Below are positions 24,719 through 32,548 of a DNA stretch of 64,000 nt, piece after piece. Source of the stretch: Xenophilus sp. L33. GTDB lineage: Bacteria; Pseudomonadota; Gammaproteobacteria; Burkholderiales; Burkholderiaceae_C. The DNA is taken from positions 1 through 64,000 of the forward strand of contig NZ_LMUW01000188.1 of NCBI RefSeq assembly GCF_009765735.1, in the 5' to 3' direction. The translations under genes and the position numbers were made by a program. Numbering within the stretch: position 1 is the stretch's first letter; each line of letters opens with the position of its first letter. The notes under the pieces were generated by a model. It was given only the letters and a program-made list of their open reading frames with translations, was not told the origin of the DNA and ran no database searches.

Positions 24719-25777
24719 ATGCGCGCGCTTCGCTCCCTGGCCCTCGCCCTGAGCCTTTGCACCAGCCTCGCGGCGGCGCACGCCGCCGGCGACGAGGCGC
24801 TCGCGCTGCAGACGCCGGCGGCCGATCGCCGCACGCCGGACCAGACCTACCTCACCTTCCCGGAGTGGTATCTGGTGCACAGCCCGGCCGAGTACGCGCG
24901 CTATCTCGCCAGCGGCGCGCCGCCGAGCCAGTTCCCGCTTTATTCGCACATCGGCCAGTTCTGGCAGGGCTATCGGGTGGTGTCCGGCGAGCTCGGCCGC
25001 TATCCGTTCAACGGCGGCTATCACCTGATGGTGATGGTCATCGGCACCAGCACCACGGTCGAATACGCGCTCAAGGGCACCTACGAGCACACCATCGGCC
25101 GGCTGGCCGAGGCCACGAAGTCGAGCCGGGCGATGCTGCCCGAGGAAGCCTTCGCGGCCCGCTACGCGCAGGCCTACGTGGACTTCATCCGGGTCGATCC
25201 CTGGTATCGCTTCGACTTCGGTGCGCAACTGCAATTGCTGTGGGCCGAGCCGCTGCCGCTCTCCGGTCCCGACCTGATCCGCCGCTGGGAGCGCCGCTTC
25301 GCGCTCAGCACCGAACTGCTGGTGAAGGCCGGCTACGCCAAGGTGATCAGGCTCGGCACCGCGGCCGTCTACGACGCACCGTTGCCCACCACTGCCGTCG
25401 TGCTGAGCAAGCCGCCCGAGGCGGACGCGACCCACCCCGATTTCAAGCTGCTGCAGACGGCCGCGAGCGGCGAGGTGCTGGCCACCGTGCCGCGCTACGA
25501 GGCCTTCACCACCTACAGCCGCTGGCTGGCCGCGCAGGGCATCGACTTCGAGGCCGTCGCCGGCAATCGCGACGACATCGTGGTGAGCCTCTGGGTGCCG
25601 GCGGGCTGGTCCGCTGCGGACAGCGGCGCGAGGCTGCTGTTCACCCAGCCGATCCTGACCCGTCTCGGCACCGTGCGCGTGGTGCTGGCGACACCCATCT
25701 CCAATCTGGGCGACGTGCTGCGCCGATCCGAATCGCAATTCGGCGCCGAAGCCATCGAGCATGTCTACGATTTCTGA
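24719..25777 (+). CDS. Exported protein of unknown function
   Basis: Protein of 352 residues with a signal peptide (MRALRSLALALSLCTSLAAAHA). Conserved-looking segments are QTYLTFPEWYLVHSPAEYARYL, QFWQGYRVVSGELGRYPFNGGYHLMVMVIGTSTTVEY and a DPWYRFDFG block in the middle; the C-terminal half is a beta-rich domain (LLFTQPILTRLGTVRVVLATP). I do not recognise a named family. It begins 4 bases after the FAD oxidase-methyltransferase gene and its end overlaps the cell-wall amidase gene by 17 bases, so all three are probably co-translated. Confidence 0.8.
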   Translation: MRALRSLALALSLCTSLAAAHAAGDEALALQTPAADRRTPDQTYLTFPEWYLVHSPAEYARYLASGAPPSQFPLYSHIGQFWQGYRVVSGELGRYPFNGGYHLMVMVIGTSTTVEYALKGTYEHTIGRLAEATKSSRAMLPEEAFAARYAQAYVDFIRVDPWYRFDFGAQLQLLWAEPLPLSGPDLIRRWERRFALSTELLVKAGYAKVIRLGTAAVYDAPLPTTAVVLSKPPEADATHPDFKLLQTAASGEVLATVPRYEAFTTYSRWLAAQGIDFEAVAGNRDDIVVSLWVPAGWSAADSGARLLFTQPILTRLGTVRVVLATPISNLGDVLRRSESQFGAEAIEHVYDF

Positions 25778-26435
25778 TTGGGTCTTCGGTCTGGCCGCGT
25801 TGTTCGCATTGCCGGCGAGCGCGGCGCTGGTCATCGTCGACACCGGCCACACGCCGCTGCATCCGGGCGCCACCGGCGCCAGCGGCCGGGTCGAATATCT
25901 CTACAACCTCGACCTCAGCACCCAGGTGGCCAAGGACCTGCAGGCCAAGGGCCTGAAGGTCTTCCGCACCGCGGCCGACGGCGTGGAGATTCCGCTGAAG
26001 GACCGCTCGACCGCGGCGCCGGCCGACTTCTTCGTCTCGATCCACCACGACTCGATGCAGCAGCAATACATCGACGCCGGCCGGCAGCGCGAATTCCACG
26101 GCTACTCGATCTTCGTCTCGGAACTCAGTCCGCATTACGAGGAGAGCCTGAAATGCGCCCGCGCGATCGGCGAGAAGATGCTGGCGAATGGCGAGTCGCC
26201 TTCGCTCTACCACGCCGAGCCGATCAAGGGCGAGAACCGGCCGCTGGTAGACGCGCGCCTGGGCATCCACCGATTCGACGACCTCATGGTGCTCAAGACC
26301 GCCAAGGCACCCGCGGTCCTGGTCGAGGCGGGTGTCATCGTGAACCCGGACGAGGAAGCCCGGCTCGCCATGCCGGCAACTATTTCACGCACTGCGCAGG
26401 CCATTGCGGACGGCATCGTCGCCTGCAAGCCCTGA
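25761..26435 (+). CDS. N-acetylmuramoyl-L-alanine amidase (Amidase_3)
   Basis: Protein of 224 residues with a short signal peptide (about 1-21, ending ASAA). The Amidase_3 zinc fold is marked by IVDTGHTPLHPGATG, DFFVSIHHDSMQQQY and PAVLVEAGVIVNPDEE; the histidines and glutamates in these segments are the expected metal ligands and catalytic acid. It is a single-domain enzyme without an AMIN or SPOR domain, so it should cleave the amide bond of peptidoglycan in the periplasm. The gene overlaps the upstream exported-protein gene by 17 bases. Confidence 0.9.
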   Translation: MSTISDWVFGLAALFALPASAALVIVDTGHTPLHPGATGASGRVEYLYNLDLSTQVAKDLQAKGLKVFRTAADGVEIPLKDRSTAAPADFFVSIHHDSMQQQYIDAGRQREFHGYSIFVSELSPHYEESLKCARAIGEKMLANGESPSLYHAEPIKGENRPLVDARLGIHRFDDLMVLKTAKAPAVLVEAGVIVNPDEEARLAMPATISRTAQAIADGIVACKP

Positions 26436-26489
26436 CACGGGGCTTGCCTCATAGACTTGAATTTCCACTCTCCTCCCACCGACATCACC

Positions 26490-26888
26490 ATGAAGAAGTT
26501 CGTCCTCGCCACCTTCGCCACGCTCGGCCTTTGCGCCGTCTCGATCGGCGCCAGCGCGGCCACCACCGGCTGCGGCGTTCCGCGCAATGCCTTCGACCAG
26601 GTCTACTGCGCCGGCAATCTCTTCGGCCAGATCGACAAGGACCTGAACACCACCTACGGCAGCCTGCGCAAGCACCTGAACGCCGACCAGAGCACCGCCC
26701 TGAAGAACGGCCAGCTGGCCTGGATCAAGTCGCGCGACGAAGCCTGCAGCTACGAGAAGCCGGGCGCCGGTTACTTCGTCAACCTGGCCTGCGCGATCGA
26801 CAAGACCAATGAACGTCTCGCCTTCCTGAAGGACCGCGAACGCGAGTGCAGCAGCACCGGCTGCGTCACGTCCAAGATCGGTGAATGA
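26490..26888 (+). CDS. LprI/DUF1311-type small exported protein
   Basis: Protein of 132 residues with a signal peptide (MKKFVLATFATLGLCAVSIG, cleaved after GASA). The mature part carries the LprI (DUF1311) pattern: CAGNLFGQIDKDLNTTYGSL, LKNGQLAWIKSRDEACSYE and a late helix with KTNERLAFLKDRE, with six cysteines likely paired. Relatives include lysozyme inhibitors, which would fit its place right after a peptidoglycan amidase gene, but that activity is not shown by sequence alone. Confidence 0.85.
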   Translation: MKKFVLATFATLGLCAVSIGASAATTGCGVPRNAFDQVYCAGNLFGQIDKDLNTTYGSLRKHLNADQSTALKNGQLAWIKSRDEACSYEKPGAGYFVNLACAIDKTNERLAFLKDRERECSSTGCVTSKIGE

Positions 26889-26974
26889 ACGAGTGACCGG
26901 GAGCGGGTGCCAGTCGCGGCAGCCGCCGAAGTAGACTCCTTTCGAACGCTCCTCCCACGCAGAAAGGATCCCTC

Positions 26975-27277
26975 ATGAACCCGCGCCTGGTCACCACCGC
27001 CTGGATCCTCGCCGCTGCATCCGCGCCCGTGCTGGCGGCCGAAAGTTGCGACACCTTGCGCAGCCAGATCGAATCGAAGATCAGCGGCGCCGGCGTCACC
27101 AGTTTCAAGGTCATCGTGGTCGAAGGCAGCGCGGTGGTGCGCGGCCAGGTCGTGGGCAGTTGCGACCTCGGGACCAAGAAGATCGTCTACCAGCGCGACA
27201 GCATTCCGGTGCCTCGCAACGAGCGCATCCTGACCGAGTGCAAGGATGGGCGCATGAGCATCGGCGGCGATTGCTAG
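26975..27277 (+). CDS. DUF1161-type small exported protein
   Basis: Protein of 100 residues with a signal peptide (about 1-22, ending VLAA). The mature 78 residues have the DUF1161 pattern: ESCDTLRSQIESKISGAGVTSF, a central VVGSCDLGTKKIVYQR and a C-terminal cysteine (IGGDC). Function is unknown for the family; it is periplasmic. The start has AGAAAGGATCCCTC upstream. It ends the long plus-strand run and overlaps the convergent LysR gene by four bases. Confidence 0.85.
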   Translation: MNPRLVTTAWILAAASAPVLAAESCDTLRSQIESKISGAGVTSFKVIVVEGSAVVRGQVVGSCDLGTKKIVYQRDSIPVPRNERILTECKDGRMSIGGDC

Positions 27278-28269
27278 TGGGCTGAGGCGCGGCCGGGCCG
27301 GGTGCGGGCGGGCGGCGTCCTCAGTTCGTCCGCCAGGCGCAGGTTCGTTCGCTGCAGCAGCGCATCCTCGCCGCGGATGGCCTCGCACAGGCTCTGCGCG
27401 GCCGGGCCGAGCGTGCGGCCTTTCAGACGGACGATGCCGTAGCGCAAGGTCAGCCACGGCTCGCGGCCGAGCACCACCAGCGAGCGCCCGGCCAGTTCCT
27501 CGGCAATGCACGAGAGCGGCAGTCCGGCGATCGCATCGCTGCCCCGGAGAATCATCTTGGTCGCGTGCAACGATGCGAATTCCAGTGCCGGAAACGGCCG
27601 GCCCGCATCGCGGACCGCTGGATCTTCGAGCGCGCCCAGCAAGGGCTTCAACACGCGCGGCGGCATGCGCGTCTGGGCCAGGCAGGGATAGAGCAGGACC
27701 TGCTCCACCCCCACTTTCGCGCGGCGAGCCAGCGGATGACCAGGATGGCCGATGAAATACATCGGATGGCCACCGAGGGCATCGACATGCAGGTCGTGCT
27801 CCACCTCCAGCGTGCTGGTCTCGGCGACGAAGAAGTCGATCTCGCGCGCCCGCAACCGCACCAGCAATTCGTCCCAATCGCGAACGAGGCTGCGGGTGCG
27901 CACGCGCGGATGGCTTTGCAGGAAGCGCGCCAAAGCGTTCGGTATCACGGTCTCGGCGGGATAGGCGCCGGCACCGAAGGTCACCTGGCTCGCCCCATGG
28001 GTCTGGCGACGCAGCGAGAGCTCGCGATTCAGTTCGTCCGCCGTCGCGAGCAGCTCGCGGGCGCGCTGGATGAGCAGGCGCGCCTCGTCGGTCGGCGTGG
28101 CGCCCGCCTTGGAACGCTCGAAGAGCGACGCCCCGACCTCCGCTTCCATGATCTGCACGCTGCGCGAGAGCGCCGGCTGGGTCATGCCGAGGACGATGGC
28201 GGCGCGGCCGAAGCCGCCGTGGTCGGCGACCGCCACGAGCTGCCTGAACTGACGAAGGTCGAGAGTCAT
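27274..28269 (-). CDS. LysR-family regulator, probable SdsB-type partner of the alkyl sulfatase
   Basis: Protein of 331 residues from the ATG at 28269 (MTLDLRQFRQLVAVADHGGF). The HTH (AAIVLGMTQPALSRSVQIME, about 20-40) is intact and the effector domain follows. It is divergent from an SdsA-type alkyl sulfatase; in Pseudomonas the sulfatase gene sdsA1 is controlled by the adjacent LysR gene sdsB1, so by analogy it should activate the sulfatase in response to long-chain sulfate esters or alcohols. A dyad ATTGC-N11-GCAAT at 28328-28348 is a candidate site. Confidence 0.9.
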   Translation of the reverse strand: MTLDLRQFRQLVAVADHGGFGRAAIVLGMTQPALSRSVQIMEAEVGASLFERSKAGATPTDEARLLIQRARELLATADELNRELSLRRQTHGASQVTFGAGAYPAETVIPNALARFLQSHPRVRTRSLVRDWDELLVRLRAREIDFFVAETSTLEVEHDLHVDALGGHPMYFIGHPGHPLARRAKVGVEQVLLYPCLAQTRMPPRVLKPLLGALEDPAVRDAGRPFPALEFASLHATKMILRGSDAIAGLPLSCIAEELAGRSLVVLGREPWLTLRYGIVRLKGRTLGPAAQSLCEAIRGEDALLQRTNLRLADELRTPPARTRPGRASAH

Positions 28270-28327
28270 GATGATGAAAGGGTCATGCCTTGGATGAATG
28301 ACAAGCAGAGCCGAAGAGCATTGGACG

Positions 28328-28348
28328 ATTGCCGGTACCCGAAGCAAT
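28328..28348. promoter_or_regulatory. Candidate LysR operator in the sulfatase divergent region
   Basis: ATTGC (28328-28332) and GCAAT (28344-28348) are exact inverted repeats separated by 11 bases, 59 bases before the regulator start and 125 before the sulfatase start. The spacing is compatible with a LysR-type dyad. Short arms make this tentative. Confidence 0.3.
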
Positions 28349-28472
28349 AATCCGCCGCCGCAAGCGCTCCAGTATGGGACTTCTTGCGAAATGAGTGCCC
28401 GCTGCACGGGTCGTCCGACCTCCGGACGTCATGCAGTCCGGGCATGTTTCAACCCGCTTCGAGGTGTCTCCC

Positions 28473-30596
28473 GTGCATTTGTTCCATCGCCGCGCCGCCC
28501 GCCTGCTCGCCGTCTTGGCAGCGCTCCTCTCCTCTCTATCGACCCCCGTGCATGCCCAGGCGCTCGCCGCCGTGACGGATTCGGCGAGCGCGGCGAACAG
28601 CGCCCACTTCGATCCGCTGGGGCAGCCGCCTTCCGGCGCGACCCTGGCGCAGCGCGCGCGCATCGCGGCCGAACTGCCCTTCGCCGACAAGCGCGACTTC
28701 GAGGAGGCCCGGCGAGGCTTCATCGCCGAGCCGCCGTACACGAAGATCATGGCCGCCGACGGCCACGTCGCCTGGGACATGGGCAGCTACGCCTGGCTGC
28801 TCTCGGGCAAGGATTTCCCGAGCATCCATCCCTCGCTGCAGCGCCAGGCGGTGCTCAACATGGGCTACGGCCTCTACGAAGTGGTGCCGGGCCACATCTA
28901 CCAGGTGCGCGGCTACGACCTGGCCAACATCAGCTTCGTCAAGGGCGACACCGGCTGGATCGTGTTCGACCCGCTCACCACCCGCGAGACCGCGCATGCG
29001 GCGCTCGAATTCATCAACGAGAAACTGGGGCCGCGGCCGGTGGTCGGCGTGGTGTATTCGCATTCGCACGTCGATCACTGGGGCGGCGTGCGCGGCGTCA
29101 TCGACGAGGCCGATGCCGCCAGCGGCAAGGTGATGGTGATCGCACCCTCGGGCTTCATGGATGCGGCGATCGCCGAGAACGTCTATGCCGGCAATGCGAT
29201 GTCGCGCCGCACGCAGTGGCAGTACGCGGTGCTGCTGCAGCGCAATCCCTACGGCCACGTCGACCAGGCGATCGGCAAGAACGCGGCCAACGGCAGCATC
29301 GGGCTGATCGCGCCCAACCGCCTCGTCGCCAAGGACTTCGAGGACATCACGCTCGACGGGGTCCACATGGTGTTCCAGAACACGCCCGACACCGAGGCGC
29401 CGGTCGAGATGAACACCTGGTTCCCGCAATGGAAGGCCTTCTGGGCCGCGGAGAACGTCACCGGCACCATCCACAACATCTACACGCTGCGCGGCGCTGC
29501 GGTGCGCAATCCGCTGAACTGGTCCAAGGAGATCAATGCTGCGCTCTACAAGTTCGGCCAGGAAGCCGAGGTGATGTTCGCCTCGCACAGCTGGCCGCGC
29601 TGGGGCAATGCGCGCATCCAGGAGGTGTTGCGTGCGCAGCGCGACGCCTATGCCAACCTGAACAACCAGGTGCTGCACTACGCGAACCAGGGCGTGACGA
29701 TCAACGAGATCCAGAACGTCTACCAGGTGCCGCGTTCGCTGCAGGACCAATGGGCCGCGCGCAGCTACCACGGCGACGTGCAGAACAACGCCCGTGCGGT
29801 CATCAACCGCTACCTCGGGCACTACGACGGCAATCCGGCCAACCTGATCCCGCTGTCGCCGAAAGACTCTGCGCCGCTCTACGTGCAGATGATGGGCGGC
29901 TCGGCCAGGATCATCGCCAAGGGCCGGCAGCTCCACGCGCGCGGCGACGACCTGCTCGCCAGCGAGATCCTCAACAAGCTGGTGTTCGCCGAGCCGCGAA
30001 ACCAGCCGGCCCGGCGCCTGCTCGCCGACGTGTACGAGCAACTTGGCTATGCGGCCGAGAGCACCAGCGTGCGCAACAGCTTCCTGCAGGGCGCGTTCGA
30101 GTTGCGCAACGGTCTGCCGGGCGGCGTGGCCCCGCGCACCAACAGCCCGGACGTGGTGCGCGCGATGTCGACCGAGCAGTGGCTGGACTTCCTCGGCATC
30201 AGCATGGATCCGAAGAAGGCCGAGTCGCTGCATTTCACCCTGAACCTGGTCACCCCGGACAACGGCGAGCGCTATGCGGTCGAACTCAGCAACGCCACCC
30301 TGACCAACATCCCCGGCTACCAGCTCGCCAAGCCCGACCTCACCCTGACGATCGACCGCGCCGAACTCAACCGGGTGATGACCGGAGAGGCCTCCTTCGA
30401 GCAGCTGGCGCAGTCCGGCAAGGCCCGACTGGACGGCGATGCCGGCGTGCTGCAGCGGCTGGGCGCGACCCTGGTCGCCTTCACGCCGGATTTCGAGGTC
30501 CTGCCGGGCACCGCGCCGGCCCATAGCGCCGCGCCCGCGAACCCTGCCAAGCCCTTCGAACTGCCCGAGTTGGTCGACACGATGGATGGCGACTGA
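28473..30596 (+). CDS. Alkyl sulfatase, metallo-beta-lactamase type (SdsA/BDS1-like), exported
   Basis: Protein of 707 residues from the GTG at 28473, chosen because GAGGTG lies 6 bases upstream and the reading begins directly with a signal peptide (HRRAARLLAVLAALLSSLST, ending VHAQA); ATGs at 28431 and 28395 would give longer heads. The metallo-beta-lactamase site is HSHVDH (197-202), followed by a dimerisation domain (HEAARGDD-like QLHARGDDLLASEILNKLVF) and a C-terminal SCP2-like domain (about 580-690). It hydrolyses alkyl sulfate esters such as dodecyl sulfate in the periplasm. The LysR gene upstream is divergent. Confidence 0.92.
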   Translation: MHLFHRRAARLLAVLAALLSSLSTPVHAQALAAVTDSASAANSAHFDPLGQPPSGATLAQRARIAAELPFADKRDFEEARRGFIAEPPYTKIMAADGHVAWDMGSYAWLLSGKDFPSIHPSLQRQAVLNMGYGLYEVVPGHIYQVRGYDLANISFVKGDTGWIVFDPLTTRETAHAALEFINEKLGPRPVVGVVYSHSHVDHWGGVRGVIDEADAASGKVMVIAPSGFMDAAIAENVYAGNAMSRRTQWQYAVLLQRNPYGHVDQAIGKNAANGSIGLIAPNRLVAKDFEDITLDGVHMVFQNTPDTEAPVEMNTWFPQWKAFWAAENVTGTIHNIYTLRGAAVRNPLNWSKEINAALYKFGQEAEVMFASHSWPRWGNARIQEVLRAQRDAYANLNNQVLHYANQGVTINEIQNVYQVPRSLQDQWAARSYHGDVQNNARAVINRYLGHYDGNPANLIPLSPKDSAPLYVQMMGGSARIIAKGRQLHARGDDLLASEILNKLVFAEPRNQPARRLLADVYEQLGYAAESTSVRNSFLQGAFELRNGLPGGVAPRTNSPDVVRAMSTEQWLDFLGISMDPKKAESLHFTLNLVTPDNGERYAVELSNATLTNIPGYQLAKPDLTLTIDRAELNRVMTGEASFEQLAQSGKARLDGDAGVLQRLGATLVAFTPDFEVLPGTAPAHSAAPANPAKPFELPELVDTMDGD

Positions 30597-30611
30597 CCCG
30601 CGAACGCAAGC

Positions 30612-31688
30612 TCATTGGCGTTTCGCCGCGGAGAAACTCGCACGGTACTGGATCGGCGTCACCCCGAGCCGGCGCACGAACGCCAGGCGCATCCGGTCGG
30701 TCGAGGCGAAACCGCATTCCCAGGCGATCGTCTTCAACGGCTGCCGTGTCGCCTCGAGCAGCCGGCGCGCACTGTCGAGACGCGCCCGCTCGACGAACTC
30801 GTGCGGCGTCATCTCGGCCCACTCCGAGAACTCGCGAGCGAAGTGCCGCGTGCTGGTGCCGGCGATCGCGGCCAGCTCGGCCACGGCGAGGCTGTCGCGC
30901 AGATGGGTCGCCACATGGGCCTGCACCCGCGCCAGGCGATGCTCCGGATCCGCCGGCGCCAGCGCCAGGTGCGGACTGAACTGCGACTGCCCGCCCTGCC
31001 GCTGCGCCACGACCACCAGGCGCTTGGCCACCGACAACGCGACCTCGCGGCCGTGGTCCTCGGCGACCAGCGCCAGCGCCAGGTCGATGCCCGCCGTCAC
31101 GCCGGCCGAGGTGATGAGCGTGCCATCGCGGCAGAAGATGCTGTCGGGCTCCACGCGTGCGCCACGGAACCTGCGGGCCAGCAGCGCCGCCGATTGCCAG
31201 TGCGTGGTCGCGCGCCTGCCGTCCAGGAGGCCGGCCGCGCCCAGCGCGAAGGCGCCGGTGCAGATCGAGCCGAAGCGCGCGCTGTTGGCCGCGACCGCCC
31301 GCAGCCAGTCGGCGAGCGCCGGATCGACCACCGCCTCGGGCAGCGCGGGGCCGCCGGCCACCAGCGCGACGTCCCACGGCCCCTGGGCCTGCGCGAACGC
31401 CAGGTCGGCGGCGATCCGCATGCCGTTCGAGGCGCGGACCGGGCCTCCGTCCGCACTCGCGACCCGGCAGTCGTAGACCCGGTCCGCGCTCACGAACGCA
31501 TTGGCCTCGCTGAACACATCCAGCGGGCCGGAGATGTCCAGCGCCTGGACTCCGGGAAAGATGGCGACGACGACCGAATGCACGGCGGCTCCGTTGGCTT
31601 GTCCGCGAACGACGGAGGGCTGGCCGCTTTCGACGTCGAATGCGGCACACCACCAGCGATTGCGCGGGGAAACTGATTTCCAGGCCAT
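30612..31688 (-). CDS. GlxA-type transcriptional regulator (DJ-1/PfpI domain plus AraC HTH)
   Basis: Protein of 358 residues from ATG 31688; a GTG at 31583 (VHSVVVAIFPGVQALD) is where the family homology begins and may be the true start. The N-terminal half is a class I glutamine-amidotransferase-like domain with the elbow cysteine in GSICTGAFAL (Cys143) but no enzymatic role expected. The C-terminal half holds the AraC HTH pair (SLAVAELAAIAGTSTRHFAREF and LKTIAWECGFASTDRMRLAFVRRLG). It is divergent, 48 bases apart, from the HD-domain hydrolase gene and converges on the sulfatase gene; it probably controls the hydrolase. Confidence 0.9.
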   Translation of the reverse strand: MAWKSVSPRNRWWCAAFDVESGQPSVVRGQANGAAVHSVVVAIFPGVQALDISGPLDVFSEANAFVSADRVYDCRVASADGGPVRASNGMRIAADLAFAQAQGPWDVALVAGGPALPEAVVDPALADWLRAVAANSARFGSICTGAFALGAAGLLDGRRATTHWQSAALLARRFRGARVEPDSIFCRDGTLITSAGVTAGIDLALALVAEDHGREVALSVAKRLVVVAQRQGGQSQFSPHLALAPADPEHRLARVQAHVATHLRDSLAVAELAAIAGTSTRHFAREFSEWAEMTPHEFVERARLDSARRLLEATRQPLKTIAWECGFASTDRMRLAFVRRLGVTPIQYRASFSAAKRQ

Positions 31689-31736
31689 GCGGCGCACGGC
31701 CTTCTCTTCAATCCATTGTCCATGCAAGGAAATCCC

Positions 31737-32414
31737 ATGAGCCAGACCATCGCCGGCATCGCCATTCCCGACAGCAGCCTCGCCCGCGCTGCGACCGACC
31801 TGGTGCGCACCCAGGAGAACGACCTCCTCTACAACCACTCGCGCCGGGTCTTCCTGTTCGGTGCCCTCTCCGGCCGCCGTCGCGAACTGAAGTTCGACGC
31901 CGAACTGCTCTACGTCGGCGCGATGTTCCACGACCTCGGGCTGGTCCCGGCCTACGCCAGCGCGACCGAGCGCTTCGAGGTCGACGGCGCGAACGTGGCG
32001 CGCGACTTCCTGGCTTCCTGGAAAGTGCCTGAATCCGAGATCGAGCAGGTCTGGGATGCGATCGCGCTGCACACGACGCCCGGAATTCCGAAGCACAAGA
32101 AGCCGGTCGTGGCGCTGGTGACCGCCGGCGTCGAGATGGACGTGCTCGGCCTGGCCTACGAGGACTTCGACCCGGCGCAGCGCGAAGAAGTGGTGGCGGC
32201 GCATCCGCGCGAATCGAACTTCAAGGAAGCGATCATCGACGCCTTCGCCGAAGGCACGCGCCGCAAACCCGAGACGACCTTCGGCAACGTCAAGGCGGAC
32301 GTGCTGGCGCTGAAGGATCCGAGCTACCGGCGGCTCAACTTCTGCAGCCTCATCCTCGGGTCGGCCTGGAACGACCATGCACGCAATGGAGGCTGCGGCG
32401 CCTGCGTGGCCTGA
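31737..32414 (+). CDS. HD-domain hydrolase (cyanamide-hydratase-like)
   Basis: Protein of 225 residues with the HD-fold metal site: His in LYNHSRRVFLFG, the HD pair in VGAMFHDLGL (near residue 66), a later HT in IALHTTPGIPKH and an Asp in VEMDVLGLAY. This arrangement is that of the cyanamide hydratase/HDIG-related group of small HD proteins, not of cyclic-nucleotide phosphodiesterases. The start has CAAGGAAATCCC upstream. Probably controlled by the divergent GlxA-type regulator. The C terminus ends with a Cys-Gly pair (NGGCGACVA) of unknown use. Confidence 0.87.
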   Translation: MSQTIAGIAIPDSSLARAATDLVRTQENDLLYNHSRRVFLFGALSGRRRELKFDAELLYVGAMFHDLGLVPAYASATERFEVDGANVARDFLASWKVPESEIEQVWDAIALHTTPGIPKHKKPVVALVTAGVEMDVLGLAYEDFDPAQREEVVAAHPRESNFKEAIIDAFAEGTRRKPETTFGNVKADVLALKDPSYRRLNFCSLILGSAWNDHARNGGCGACVA

Positions 32415-32548
32415 CGCGCTGCGATTGGCGTCGCACGCGAGATGCTATTTATGCGTATATTCGCGCGGCTGAATTGCGACTGCAATTGCAATTGCCAGAT
32501 GCAAGGATTCACGTGATCTTGTGCTGAATAAAAAACATCCTTGGAGGG

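Noticed and set aside
32482..32495. GCAATTGCAATTGC palindromic tract upstream of the CEMIP-like gene considered as an operator
   Set aside because: Too simple in sequence and without a second copy or a neighbouring regulator to support it.
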